Position numbers and translations under genes: made by a program. 64,000 nucleotides of DNA from Chloropicon primus (lineage: Eukaryota > Chlorophyta > Chloropicophyceae > Chloropicales > Chloropicaceae). Of the stretch, positions 27,902 through 37,108 are shown piece by piece (the stretch's first letter is position 1; each line of letters opens with the position of its first letter). The notes beneath the pieces are model-generated. The model was given only the letters and a program-made list of their open reading frames with translations. It was not told the DNA's origin and searched no databases. The stretch spans positions 930,001-994,000 of the forward strand of contig CP060756.1 in NCBI GenBank assembly GCA_023205875.1, given 5' to 3'.

Positions 27902-30900
27902 ATGAACAGCATACGGTTGAACCGGAAGTTGGTGTCCTTCGAGGCCTTCAGCAGCGAGCTGGCGGAGAGGGTGCACAGGCCACTGCTGAGGAGCAAGAGG
28001 GGGAAGCACTTGTCCTCCCACGACTCGACCAAGTTGCACATTGCGTCCGAGGTGCTGGCGCACGTCCTCCAGCACTTGAATGAGAGCAAGGGGGCCTCCG
28101 TCTCGAGCGTGTTCGGCGCGGTGAAGGAACAGAAGCTCAGGGAGTTGTACGTCTTGTTCCTGAAGGAGTTTCGGGACAATGGCCTATTCGACGACAGGAA
28201 TCAGAGGGAGGGGAAGTTCACGAAAGTGTGGGGCGCCAGCTTCAGCGAGAAGGGCCTGAGTTACTCTCTCCCCCTCGTGCAAAAGCTCTTGGGCGAGCTG
28301 GAGGATCCCCTCATGACGAGAGTCGAGTACACGGCCTTCCTCACCGCGGTACGGATACCCGAGAGCAAGTCCCGGCACTTTGTGCTCCGGCTGCTGCTCG
28401 ACAAGCTCGCGGCCCAGAAACTCGAGGTGCTCCGGCTCCTGGTCGCCGTCTTGCAGAGAGTGAGCCTGGAGGAGGAAGGTACCGACGAGGAGGAGGTGAG
28501 GGAAGTCATCGAAAAGTGCGGCAGGGTGATCTTCCAGTCCACCGAGGTGAACTCCGACAGGACCATCATCAACAAGTCCGACATTCTGGCAGCCGAGACG
28601 TGCCTGAAAATGCTGCTGGAGGAGGGGCAGATCATGCTCCAGGAAGGGGACAGGGCGACCAAGAGCAGGCAGAGGCTGACCGAGTCGACCCGGGCCGACC
28701 CTCCCAGGAGACCCGATCCGCCTTCCCGCCTTCGCCGAAGAACGAGCTTTTGGGGCAACCCAAAGTCTTCCTCGTACTCTGCCATGCACATGAAGCGGGT
28801 TCTCCTGCACAAGGCGGACGCCCAAGCGAACAGCGAGAGGGCGGCAAGAAGACCGGCAAGGGTGTCGTCGTCAGCCGAAAAGCAAGCCACTGGAACGGGC
28901 AAGGAGAACTTGGGATCGCCGCCGTACGGCTCGGGGGACGGCGCAAGCTTTGAGATCTCGGAGGCAAACCTCGGGAAAATTCGGAGGTACTTTCTCAAGA
29001 CCCCCACGACCTTGATATCAAAGACAAGGTCGCAAGAGAAGAGGACAGGCACGGCGAAGGCTCTCGCGCATTCGCTCAAGGGTCTCAGCCCAAGGATGGG
29101 GTCCCCGGGCCAGTGTGACCCAAAGAGGGCTCTGAAGGCTCTGTCCTCATCGCCGGGCGGAGCGAGGGGCAGCCCCAGCAGCCCCACGGGCCTCGAAGGA
29201 GACTCCCAGACGGCCTTGAATGTGATCGACCCAAAGGAGTACTCAAAGTACCTCGTCGGGTTGCCCAAGGAAGTCCTTGACAAGATCAAGCACCTCTCGG
29301 CGACTGCTGTTGCTCGGAGCTGCGAGAGCAGCCCAGGCTCAAGCACTTGCACAGACTTGTCGGGCATGTTGGAAAAGATTGATCAGCTGATGAGCTCGCC
29401 GGAGGGCGACGAGACTTCCAGCGGGAGGTCCTCGCTGAGTCCAGGCAGGTTGAAGTCCATGCTGGCCGAGCTTACGAACTCTCCAGAGGCTTCGGCGAGC
29501 TCTTTGAGCGGTAAAAAAGGCGACAGCGATTCCAAGCAAAGGGGGAGTGGTGGTGGCTCGCCCGGAGCGGTGGCTGCCAAGAACGCATCACCTGGAACCC
29601 GAGCCAAGGCACAGCCAGGAAAGCCTGGGGACGGGGCGACAGCCCCACCGCCACCGCCACCGCCACCGCCACCGCTGCCAGCAGGAAAGAGCTCTGCTCC
29701 CCCGCCACCGCCACCGCCACCTCCACCGCCTCCCGGAGCCAAGGGCAACATTCCACCACCGCCACCGCCTCCCGGAGGATGGAAGAACGGAGGACCCCCT
29801 CCCCCTCCCCCTCCCCCAGGAGGGTGGAAGAACGGTGGTCCACCGCCACCACCACCTCCGCCAGGCGCAGGCAACAAAGGATTGGCCAGGCCCAATCCAG
29901 TCGTAAAGGCCGTAAAGAAAATGAAGGCGTTACACTGGCAGAAGCTGCACAAGACGAAGACCAAGAAGACGGTGTGGGAGACCGAGAGGGAAGAGTTGGA
30001 CTTGGACGTGCAGGAGCTTGAGAGCTTGTTCTCTCTCGCTGACAAGCCCGAGAAAAAGCTGGAGAAGAAGAAGAGCACCAAGGTGCATTTGGTTGGTCTG
30101 AAGAGGTCGCACAACATCTCGATCGAGCTCTCCGGGATGAAGCTGGACTTCTCCAAGATCAGAGACTCTTTGCTGGACATGGACGACTCCAAGTTTACGC
30201 TCGAGCAGCTCCACGTGCTGAAGAGATCAGTTCCCACGGACCAGGAGGCGACCAAGTTGAGAAATTACACTGGGGACAAGAGCAAGCTGGGCCAAGTCGA
30301 GTTGTACTTCATGGAAGTCATGTCCATACCAAGGCTGGAAAACAGGATAGACTCGCTGATTTACAAGAAAACGTTCGTGTCCTGCGTCGACAAGCTCAAG
30401 GAGGAGCTGAACGTGCTGAAGCAAGCTTCTAGCCAGGTCCTGAGCTCGAACAGCTTGAAGCTTATCCTGGAGGGCGTCCTGGCCGTCGGGAACTACTTGA
30501 ACACGGGCACGGCAAGGGGGTCCGCTGCCGGTTTCAAGATCGAATCTTTGTTGAAGTTGAAAGACATCAAGGGCAAGGACCGGAAGACCTCGCTGCTTCA
30601 CTTCATCGTCAAAGAGCTGGTCAAGAAGAACGACAAGGTCAGGTTCTTCACCGCTGAGATCGACAAGGTGGACACCGCCTCCAAGTTCCAGAAGGACTAC
30701 GTGTCCCTCACATTGCAGCAGCTGTCGTCCCAGCAAAGCAAGTTGAAAGAAGAAATACTGCATTCGTCCGTGGTTCTGGACGAGACCTCAGACCTGAACG
30801 ACAGGTTCAGGGACGTTATGGTCCCGTTCGCGGAAGATTCCGAGGAGACTCTGACTTGCATGAAGAGCATTCTTGACGACACCATGGGAAACCTCGCGAA

Positions 30901-31483
30901 GATGCGTGACTTCTTGGGTGAGGACGAGGCGACCGCATCCACGGAGACCTTCAAAACGCTCAAGGAGTTCATGCTGATCTACGACAGCGTGGTGAACGAC
31001 ATCCGGCAGGTCGAGGAGGCCGAGGAGCAGAAGAAGAGGGCTGAGCTGAGGGCGGCGGCCCGGAGGGAGAGGTCCAAGTCAGTCTGCGTGCTTTCGCCCC
31101 CCACTCCGCTCGGGGGCTCGGACGACGGGGACAAGATCGCGGACAAGACCAGCACCGCACCGGGGGAGGGAAAGGACTTGGGCGCCGCGACGAAGGCCAG
31201 GGCTAGGTCGATGTCGCTCTGTTCGTCGTCGGCTCCGTTCGTCGTGCCGGCTCAGCCACCCAGCGGCGTGCGAGAAGGGAAGCCCGAAGCTCTGGCAAGC
31301 GTCAACGAGGAGGAGGAGGGGGAGGAGGGGGCCTCGTCGGGATCCGCGACGGCAACTCCCTCGAAACCCCCTTCTGCCAGGGACGAGGACATCGCTTTCT
31401 TCTCCCCCGAGTCGTCCTTGTATTCGGGCGCCGAGAGCGAGGACGAGGACGAGATGATCGAGGAGGCCTTTGCCGGGCTTTAA
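27902..31483 (+). CDS. Formin (FH1-FH2 actin nucleator)
   Basis: 1193 residues, one exon. Formins nucleate and elongate unbranched actin filaments. The N-terminal half has a helical region (about 1-270, possibly an FH3/armadillo-like regulatory part but too weak to assign) and a Ser/Pro/Lys-rich linker. FH1 is at about 577-660: at least five runs of 6-12 prolines, two of them in near-identical GGWKNGG units that bind profilin-actin. FH2 is at about 661-1040, from VKKMKALHWQKL (the conserved lasso W) through LEGVLAVGNYLNTGTARGSA, the diagnostic FH2 core, to a basic helix ELRAAARRERSK that could be a DAD-like or WH2-like end. The tail is acidic. TGTAA at 31504. Confidence 0.95.
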   Translation: MNSIRLNRKLVSFEAFSSELAERVHRPLLRSKRGKHLSSHDSTKLHIASEVLAHVLQHLNESKGASVSSVFGAVKEQKLRELYVLFLKEFRDNGLFDDRNQREGKFTKVWGASFSEKGLSYSLPLVQKLLGELEDPLMTRVEYTAFLTAVRIPESKSRHFVLRLLLDKLAAQKLEVLRLLVAVLQRVSLEEEGTDEEEVREVIEKCGRVIFQSTEVNSDRTIINKSDILAAETCLKMLLEEGQIMLQEGDRATKSRQRLTESTRADPPRRPDPPSRLRRRTSFWGNPKSSSYSAMHMKRVLLHKADAQANSERAARRPARVSSSAEKQATGTGKENLGSPPYGSGDGASFEISEANLGKIRRYFLKTPTTLISKTRSQEKRTGTAKALAHSLKGLSPRMGSPGQCDPKRALKALSSSPGGARGSPSSPTGLEGDSQTALNVIDPKEYSKYLVGLPKEVLDKIKHLSATAVARSCESSPGSSTCTDLSGMLEKIDQLMSSPEGDETSSGRSSLSPGRLKSMLAELTNSPEASASSLSGKKGDSDSKQRGSGGGSPGAVAAKNASPGTRAKAQPGKPGDGATAPPPPPPPPPPLPAGKSSAPPPPPPPPPPPPGAKGNIPPPPPPPGGWKNGGPPPPPPPPGGWKNGGPPPPPPPPGAGNKGLARPNPVVKAVKKMKALHWQKLHKTKTKKTVWETEREELDLDVQELESLFSLADKPEKKLEKKKSTKVHLVGLKRSHNISIELSGMKLDFSKIRDSLLDMDDSKFTLEQLHVLKRSVPTDQEATKLRNYTGDKSKLGQVELYFMEVMSIPRLENRIDSLIYKKTFVSCVDKLKEELNVLKQASSQVLSSNSLKLILEGVLAVGNYLNTGTARGSAAGFKIESLLKLKDIKGKDRKTSLLHFIVKELVKKNDKVRFFTAEIDKVDTASKFQKDYVSLTLQQLSSQQSKLKEEILHSSVVLDETSDLNDRFRDVMVPFAEDSEETLTCMKSILDDTMGNLAKMRDFLGEDEATASTETFKTLKEFMLIYDSVVNDIRQVEEAEEQKKRAELRAAARRERSKSVCVLSPPTPLGGSDDGDKIADKTSTAPGEGKDLGAATKARARSMSLCSSSAPFVVPAQPPSGVREGKPEALASVNEEEEGEEGASSGSATATPSKPPSARDEDIAFFSPESSLYSGAESEDEDEMIEEAFAGL
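29640..29870 (+). repeat. FH1 proline-coding minisatellite
   Basis: CCACCGCCACCG-type hexamers and a repeated GGAGGATGGAAGAACGG unit (about 29774 and 29820) within the formin gene. Such repeats can change length and alter profilin-site number. Confidence 0.75.
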
Positions 31484-31503
31484 GGGAGGGATAAAAGTTG
31501 TTT

Positions 31504-31508
31504 TGTAA
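31504..31508 (+). terminator. TGTAA poly(A) signal, formin
   Basis: TGTAA 21 nt after the formin stop. Confidence 0.5.
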
Positions 31509-31589
31509 ATCTTACTCTGTTAGGTTTAGGTTTTAATGTTGAGCTCGCGAAAACGTAACGGCCGAGGAGGCGAGCGAGCGAAGGAGGGC

Positions 31590-31608
31590 AGAGAGAGAGA
31601 GAGAGAGC
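31590..31608 (+). repeat. (GA)n tract before protease gene
   Basis: A perfect GA run on the coding strand ending 13 nt before the ATG of the trypsin-like protease. Confidence 0.8.
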
Positions 31609-31620
31609 AGAAGCAGAGAG

Positions 31621-32640
31621 ATGGAAAATCGCCTAGGGCTTTGGCTTTGCATCGCGCTGGCGATTGCCTCGTCGGCCTCCGCACTGAACAGGAACCTTCT
31701 CGTCTCGTGTCCCGACGATGACTGCGTCATCAAGGATGTTCTCAGCAGCTATCCTTATATCGTCAGTTTGGAGATCGACTGGGACCCGGCAGAGAACGCG
31801 GAACTTTGCACAGGCACACTAGTCTCGGAGGCAGGATGGATTCTTACCGCTGCTCACTGCATCTTTAATCCTGAGCTGGGGGGAGTGTGGGATGACGCGA
31901 GTGTGCGGGCCGCCCTCGCGCCCGACAGCCGCGAGGAGGACGCTCAAGTGGTCAACATCCCCTACGAGGACATCTTCGTCCATCCCAACTTCATGAAGAG
32001 GGAGGAGGGCGAAGACGGCCAGAGCAACGACGACATCGCGCTGTTGCGCTTCGACCCCGCGTTGGTTGACTGGGAGGACTTGAAGGTCGTTTCATTGGCC
32101 GCAGGGACCTCGGAGCCGGAGGACTACAGCGGCGAGCGTGTTCAAGCCATGGGCTATGGTTCCACGGGAAATCCAGACCTTGAAAAGGACGACCAGGACT
32201 TCAGGACAATCACTCTGAGGGTGACCCCTTGCCCCGAGGATCTCGCTGAAAGGCAGACGGATGTCATCTGCACCGAGGATCAGTACGCTGGTGACGTCTG
32301 CGCCGGCGATTCTGGAGGACCACTTCTTTACCCCATTATCAACGACGGCCAGCCAGACTTCATGCAGATCGGAATCGTAAGCCAAGGATACAGGAGCTCC
32401 CAATGCATCGACAGGTTTTCGGACCCGACTGCGGTCGGGGAGGACGGCGATGGAATTGGAACTTGGAACTTTATTCCTTACCAAGCGGAGTGGCTCTGCG
32501 AGGTGGGTGGACCCGGCGTCGGACTCTGCGACAACGATTCTGACGGCCCACCCAGCGAGGATTACGAGCCCGACGACGATAATGACAGCGAGGACGACGA
32601 CGATAACGACAGCGAGGGCGACGACAGTGGCGACAAATAA
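31621..32640 (+). CDS. Secreted trypsin-like (S1) serine protease with acidic tail
   Basis: 339 residues, one exon. The signal peptide is LGLWLCIALAIASSASA. The S1 catalytic triad is complete: His79 in TAAHC, Asp138 in NDDIALLRF and Ser231 in CAGDSGGPLLYP. The activation-site region is unusual: YPYIVSLEID replaces the common IVGG, so zymogen cleavage is unclear. Cys pairs bracket the His (CTGTLVSEAGWILTAAHC) and the Ser region, as in chymotrypsin folds. After the domain come about 30 residues of nearly pure Asp/Glu/Ser (DDDNDSEDDDDNDSEGDD), which could bind calcium or keep the protein in wall material (inference). It is secreted or vacuolar; target unknown. Confidence 0.92.
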   Translation: MENRLGLWLCIALAIASSASALNRNLLVSCPDDDCVIKDVLSSYPYIVSLEIDWDPAENAELCTGTLVSEAGWILTAAHCIFNPELGGVWDDASVRAALAPDSREEDAQVVNIPYEDIFVHPNFMKREEGEDGQSNDDIALLRFDPALVDWEDLKVVSLAAGTSEPEDYSGERVQAMGYGSTGNPDLEKDDQDFRTITLRVTPCPEDLAERQTDVICTEDQYAGDVCAGDSGGPLLYPIINDGQPDFMQIGIVSQGYRSSQCIDRFSDPTAVGEDGDGIGTWNFIPYQAEWLCEVGGPGVGLCDNDSDGPPSEDYEPDDDNDSEDDDDNDSEGDDSGDK

Positions 32641-32746
32641 ATCAGCAAGAAGCAAAAAGTAGTGGTGCGCTATTTCAATTTTCCCTCTTTGGTTTACCTC
32701 CCTGTCGCCTCCCACGAGCATCATCTCAACACTAAAGGAATCACCT

Positions 32747-33619
32747 TTAGAGGTCACCGTAGCTCACAACTTCTCGTCCGTCGTCCTCTGGCCCGAGCCT
32801 CTTTTTCACGTCCCTCATGACCACGTCGCCGTCCTCGGCCCTCCTCTTCCTGTGCTGCCTCCTTCCCGCGTCCCTGCCCCTCCACAAGTACCTCGAGACC
32901 CCCCTCTCCCTTGGCTTCACGTCCTCGTCCGTCGCCAGCCGAAACATGATGGGAACGGGCGTCTTTCCGTTCTTCAAAAAGTCGGTGCCCTTGTGCCAAG
33001 TCTTCCCCATGGACTTGAAGAGCTGGTCCACCGAGTTGGTGTCGTCCTCGTTGGCCTCCGCGAGCGGCTTCCCGAGTGATGCAAGGACGCGCTTCGCGGT
33101 ACCCGCATCCGCAAAGACGACGTTGCAGCTCGAATCGTTGATCCACTCCACGTACTGTGGAAAGTACTCTGAGAAGTACTTCATGATGTCTTTGGTGCTC
33201 AGGAGGTCCACGCCGTACACGTGGACCGTGTCTAACCGGCTCGAGCTGCTGCCGTCCGCGTCCTTCCGCTTCTCCAGCAGGTCCACCTCCATCATGCCGC
33301 TGAGATCAGGCTCCTTGTACTCCATCCCGAAGCGCTCCGCCCGCTTCTTCTTCTTCTCCTCGTACTCGCTCTTCTCCACCGCCTTGTACGTGATGCCCAA
33401 GTCGGTGGAAAATCTCTCTGCCCTCTTCTCCCTCTTCTTGATCTCCTCGGTCGTGAAAAGGTCCATGCCAGTGATGAAGACGTGCTTCGTTGGCCTCAAG
33501 AACCTCCGTCCCCCGGAACCCCCGCTCCCGCCCTCGCTCGGACCCGCCGCCACCTCGGACGGCCTGTCCTCCCCACCGGGCTTTCCCCACACGATCTTCT
33601 GACGTCCCCCCTCCGTCAT
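32747..33619 (-). CDS. NCBP3: Nuclear cap-binding protein subunit 3-like
   Basis: 290 residues, one exon, ATG at 33617-33619 (MTEGGRQKIVWGK). In animals NCBP3 pairs with NCBP1 on capped RNA and links to the TREX export complex. The central block DTVHVYGVDLLSTKDIMKYF, then FPQYVEWINDSSCNVVF, matches the NCBP3 RRM-like domain, in which WLDD plus SCNVVW is diagnostic; here the residues are WINDSSCNVVF. N-terminal repeats (KKREKRAERF and KKKKRAERFGM) match the family's paired KR-AERF helices. The C-terminus is basic, with a phospho-site-like acidic end. Human NCBP3 is about twice as long and has a longer disordered tail, so this is a short version. Confidence 0.85.
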   Translation of the reverse strand: MTEGGRQKIVWGKPGGEDRPSEVAAGPSEGGSGGSGGRRFLRPTKHVFITGMDLFTTEEIKKREKRAERFSTDLGITYKAVEKSEYEEKKKKRAERFGMEYKEPDLSGMMEVDLLEKRKDADGSSSSRLDTVHVYGVDLLSTKDIMKYFSEYFPQYVEWINDSSCNVVFADAGTAKRVLASLGKPLAEANEDDTNSVDQLFKSMGKTWHKGTDFLKNGKTPVPIMFRLATDEDVKPRERGVSRYLWRGRDAGRRQHRKRRAEDGDVVMRDVKKRLGPEDDGREVVSYGDL

Positions 33620-33931
33620 ATCGCCCTCTCTCCTCTCGCGCGACCGAACTCCGTCCCCGTGCCCAGCAACGGCCGATGCCACCCGAGCCGTTCCTCTTGC
33701 CAACCAACGACGACGAGGCCCAACGCCTCAACCACGCTCCCGCCTTCTTGGTCGTCCCCCCCTCTCTTTCTGTCTGCTGCCTCCAGGAGAGACAAGGACA
33801 GCGACAAGGACAACTCCTTTGACTCGCTCCGCTCTCTTGGCGGCACAAAACAAGCCCTCGCGTCCAAGCCAACGACTCTCGCACTGTCCCCCTCCCTTCG
33901 CCTCTGAACACTCCTCGAAACAAAACGCGCT

Positions 33932-33935
<4 letters not shown>

Positions 33936-33992
<57 letters not shown>
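33936..33992. repeat. (CT)n microsatellite, about 28 units
   Basis: The longest dinucleotide run in the window. It is GA on the NCBP3 coding strand, about 320 nt upstream of that gene. Confidence 0.9.
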
Positions 33993-33994
<2 letters not shown>

Positions 33995-34232
33995 GCGCCA
34001 GGTCACCGCTGGCGAGAACGAGACGAGCGGCGCGGTGCGGAAGACGAGCGAGGTCGAGTGCGAGGTCGAGTGCGAGGTCGAGTGGGGGAGGGGGATCAGA
34101 AGGACGAAGTGGCACGGTCACGGGCTTTACGGTGAACGCATTGGCGGGAGGTTGTGTCGACTGGAGGCGACGTTGGGGTGTGGCGCGCCGACTGCAGTTC
34201 CAGGGCCCTGGGTGGTACGTGGCCCTTGGACC

Positions 34233-34260
34233 TCGTCGTCGTCGTCGTCGTCGTCGTCGT
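34233..34260. repeat. (TCG)n microsatellite
   Basis: Nine perfect TCG units ending 22 nt before the RRP36 start codon. Confidence 0.85.
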
Positions 34261-34282
34261 CTTTGTCGAGTGAAGGTCGAGG

Positions 34283-35265
34283 ATGGCGGGAGGGGGGAGG
34301 TATCGCGCGGGGGAGGAGGAAGGGAGCGAGGAGGAAAGGGAGTACTCGAGCGAAGAGAGCTCGAGCTACTCGCAGAGCGAGGGAGAGGACCAGGACGAGG
34401 AGAAGGCCATCCTCGAGGAGGTAAGCAGGGCAGTGCCCGGGCAGTGCTTCCTGGCGGGGACGATGCGACGGGACTGAAAGCTGACGGCTCCAACTCTTTT
34501 CGCGGTGGTCAACACACACAAACAAAAACCTGCCGACAGATGTCGCACATTCCCTTTGACGTGCTGATGAAGACGAGGGAGACCATGGGGGCGTCCCACC
34601 CGGGGAAGCGGGGCGCTGCCGGGGCGCCCAAGAAGCTTAGAGGGAGGGGGGAGAGCTCCAAGGCGGCGGCGGCGGCGGAGGAGGCGGGAGAGGTCGACGA
34701 CCCCGAGGAGGCGGAGCCCTCCCGAAAGAAGGGCAAGCACATGCCCAAGGAAATATCTTCGAAGAGAACCTACAACCCTTTCCGGGAGTCCAAAGAGGAA
34801 GCGAAGAGGCGGACGCGCGACCCGAGGTTCGACAGGCTGGGGGACAAGGACTCCCGCGTGAGCGAAAGGGCGAGGAAGAATTACAGCTTCGTCTTCGATG
34901 AGGTGATTCCGGAGGAGGAGAAGAACCTGAAGGCGTCGATGAAGAAGCTCAAGGGGGAGAACTCCAAGCAGAGAATCCAGAACAAGCTGAAGAAGCTGCA
35001 GAGGCAGGTCGACCACCACAAGTCCGAGAAGAGGAGGGCGGAGACGAGGAGGAACGTCCTGAAGGCGTCGTCGGTGGGGTCGTCCAAGTCCGGCAAGAAG
35101 TTCTACCTCAAGAAGTCGGAGATGAAGAAGCAGCTGCTGCTGGGCAAGTTCAACGAGCTGAAGAAGCAGGGAAAGCTGGAGGACTACCTCGCGAAGAAGA
35201 GGAGGAGGAACGCGTCCAAGGAGCACAAGAGCATCCCGTTCAGCCGCAGGCAGGACCGCTACTAG
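34283..35265 (+). CDS. RRP36: rRNA biogenesis protein RRP36, one intron
   Basis: Exons are 34283-34420 and 34540-35265, with a 119-nt intron (GTAAGC...ACAG) in phase 0, giving 287 residues. RRP36 is a nucleolar factor of the 90S pre-ribosome needed for early 18S rRNA cleavage. Family signatures are TRDPRFDRLGD (the DPRF motif), NYSFVFDEVIPEEEKNLKAS, and the end block KKFYLKKSEMKKQLLL, followed by FNELKKQGKLEDYLAKKRRR. The N-terminal exon is acidic (SEEEREYSSEESSS), and the C-terminal half is rich in Lys/Arg helices, typical of the family. Length fits (yeast 300, human 259). Confidence 0.93.
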
Positions 35266-35428
35266 GAGAGAGGGCGAGAACGACGCGACGAGAAGAATAC
35301 TCAAGCAAATCTATAGTAAAGTTACAGCTCCATTTCGTAGCATTTCGCTTCCGCGGTGTCCGGGCGGCACGCCCGCGACAAGGGGGCGGGCAGCTCTCCT
35401 CCAGACACCCCCGAGAGATTACAAGGGA

Positions 35429-35433
35429 TTACA
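35429..35433 (-). terminator. TGTAA poly(A) signal, PSRP6 gene (minus strand)
   Basis: TTACA on the plus strand just past the PSRP6 stop; a second copy lies at 35419-35423. Confidence 0.45.
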
Positions 35434-35440
35434 AAAACCC

Positions 35441-35692
35441 CTACTCGTCGGACGACGACGGCTTGGCCTTGGCCACGACCTCGAACTCTGGCGGCGGCGG
35501 TGGGAGGGGCTCGTACTGCGCCGGCTTCCTGTTCTTGTCGGAGGCGCGGGTCTTCTTTGGCCTGCTCCTCTGGTGGTGCTTCGTCGACTTGAACTGGGGC
35601 GTCGTCGCTGCCACCACCACCAACCTCCCCCTTCCTCCCCGCACCGCACGGCCGGCCGTCGCCCTCGTAAGCCTCACTCCCGCAACACTCAT
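35441..35692 (-). CDS. PSRP6: Plastid-specific 50S ribosomal protein 6 (PSRP6 / cL38)
   Basis: 83 residues, one exon, ATG at 35690-35692. This small protein sits on the chloroplast large ribosomal subunit and has no bacterial counterpart. The mature core FKSTKHHQRSRPKKTRASDK then NRKPAQYEPLPPPPPEF closely follows land-plant PSRP6, whose core reads KKSTAHHRKTRPKKTQPWDI and YAPLPPLP (recalled, not aligned by program). The N-terminus MSVAGVRLTRATAGRAVRGG is a basic, Ser/Ala/Thr-containing plastid transit peptide. A CT run lies directly upstream on the plus strand (GA on the coding strand). Because the family is confined to the green lineage, it is the best lineage marker in the window. Confidence 0.88.
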   Translation of the reverse strand: MSVAGVRLTRATAGRAVRGGRGRLVVVAATTPQFKSTKHHQRSRPKKTRASDKNRKPAQYEPLPPPPPEFEVVAKAKPSSSDE

Positions 35693-35703
35693 ATCCTCCC
35701 CGC

Positions 35704-35726
35704 CTCTCTCTCTCTCTCTCTCTCTC
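35704..35726. repeat. (CT)n microsatellite, GA on the PSRP6 coding strand
   Basis: A CT run starting 12 nt upstream of the minus-strand PSRP6 start codon. Confidence 0.75.
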
Positions 35727-36040
35727 GTCTGCCTTCCTCGACCAACACCTTCACACCTTTCACTCTTCCCCCGCCGTCAGCCTTTCCTTATCCACTCCAG
35801 AGTCGCCGAGTCGTTCTCCTCCTCAAAAAAAAAAAAAAAAGAATTAGAGAAAATCGATCGCCCTAAAAGCAAGCGATCGCGTCGTCGCAGTTGCTGGCTG
35901 TCGTCGCAGTTGCTGGCAAAGGCACCTCTTCGAGGGGGTTGGCCAGCGGATACCACGGGTTCGCTCGTGTTCCGCGTCTTGTCGTCGCCGGGGGGATTGA
36001 AGCGTTTGTTTGTTTGGGATCACGCGTGCGGTGCGTGCGC

Positions 36041-36063
36041 GTGTGTGTGTGTGTGTGTGTGTG
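36041..36063. repeat. (GT)n microsatellite
   Basis: A GT run directly before the SCO1 start. Confidence 0.8.
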
Positions 36064-36079
36064 CGTGGGGGGTGGGCAT

Positions 36080-36979
36080 ATGTTTGGGAGGTGGTCGAGG
36101 CTGGGGGAGGTGGGGAGGGTTTGCGTGCGCGCCCTGGTGACGAGGACGGGGTGGCAGCACCAGCAGCAGGAGAGCCAGAGGGTTGTGGCCCGAAGTCTGG
36201 GGTGGTATCGGGGGGGCGCCTGTCGTCTCGGAAGCCCCAAGCTTGGCTCGGGCCACCACGGTGCTCGCGCGGCGCGGTACCTGTCGTCGAAGCCATCGTC
36301 CGATGAATCGGGGGCCGCGTCGTCCTCCAGCTTCAGGATTCCGCCGCAGGCCGTGTCGTACGGGAGCCTGGCCGTTCTGGTGGCGACTGCTGGTGGCATT
36401 GTGACGTACTACAAGTATCTTCGGGAAGAGCAGGTCAAGGGCGTGAAGAACCTCCCTTCGAGCGGGAAAGCTGCTGTGGGGGGTCCTTGGACCCTGATGG
36501 GACCCGACGGGAAGGCGTTCGAGAGCCGATCCCTCGAGGGGGAGTTCTCCCTGCTGTACTTTGGGTTTACTTTCTGTCCCGACATTTGTCCCGACGAGCT
36601 GGAGAAGATTGCAGAGTCCGTGGACCTCTTGGAGAAGATCACGAAAAGGAAGATCCGGCCGGTCTTCATCACGATCGACCCGGAGCGGGACGACACGGAA
36701 ATCGTGAACGAGTACGTGAAAGAGTTTCACCCCAGGCTCCTGGGCCTCACGGGAACCAAGGAGCAGATCAAGAAGATCACCAGGCTCTTCCGAGTGTACT
36801 TCTCCAAGACCAGCGAGAGCGACGAGGACTACCTCATCGACCATTCCATCATATCCTACCTCGTGGACCCCGAAGGGAACTTCGTCAAGTTCTTCGGCAA
36901 GAACTCCACGGCGAACGACATGGCCATGGAGATGAAGCGGTTCGTGGACAACTGGAAGAACACGCACAAGAACTACTGA
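36080..36979 (+). CDS. SCO1: Cytochrome c oxidase copper chaperone SCO1, mitochondrial
   Basis: 299 residues, one exon. SCO proteins deliver copper to the CuA site of COX2 at the mitochondrial inner membrane. The N-terminal 85 residues are basic, a presequence (MFGRWSRLGEVGRVCVRALV). One membrane segment lies at about 91-113 (VSYGSLAVLVATAGGIVTYY). The thioredoxin-like domain has the copper-binding CPDIC motif (Cys166, Cys170) within FGFTFCPDICPDELEK and the third ligand His255 in DEDYLIDHS. ITIDPERDD and FKVYFSK-like FRVYFSK are also diagnostic. The start is the ATG at 36080; the frame is open further up but only without ATG. Confidence 0.95.
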   Translation: MFGRWSRLGEVGRVCVRALVTRTGWQHQQQESQRVVARSLGWYRGGACRLGSPKLGSGHHGARAARYLSSKPSSDESGAASSSSFRIPPQAVSYGSLAVLVATAGGIVTYYKYLREEQVKGVKNLPSSGKAAVGGPWTLMGPDGKAFESRSLEGEFSLLYFGFTFCPDICPDELEKIAESVDLLEKITKRKIRPVFITIDPERDDTEIVNEYVKEFHPRLLGLTGTKEQIKKITRLFRVYFSKTSESDEDYLIDHSIISYLVDPEGNFVKFFGKNSTANDMAMEMKRFVDNWKNTHKNY

Positions 36980-37108
36980 GGGGCCGCGCAGGCGTTGGTC
37001 TCCCAGCGTCAATACATATTCATTGTTTTTTGGCACACTTTTATACATTATTATTATTATTCACTCACGAAGCCACTTATGGCAACCTCACCCCCCCCCT
37101 TTGGACCT

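Larger units (their letters stand above)
33620..34282. other. Divergent intergenic region, NCBP3 / RRP36
   Basis: 663 bp between divergent starts. It includes the (CT)n run at 33936-33992, tandem GAGGTCGAGTGC units at about 34049-34085 and a (TCG)n run at 34233-34260 close to the RRP36 ATG. No gene was recognised. Confidence 0.5.
35693..36079. other. Divergent intergenic region, PSRP6 / SCO1
   Basis: 387 bp between divergent starts. A (CT)n run lies at 35704-35726, an A run at 35825-35840, and a GT repeat at 36041-36063 ends 17 nt before the SCO1 ATG. No gene was recognised. Confidence 0.45.

Noticed and set aside
34132-34282. N-terminal extension of RRP36 upstream of its ATG at 34283
   Set aside because: The frame upstream lacks an ATG that joins exon 1, while ATG 34283 gives a clean acidic exon with a consensus donor.
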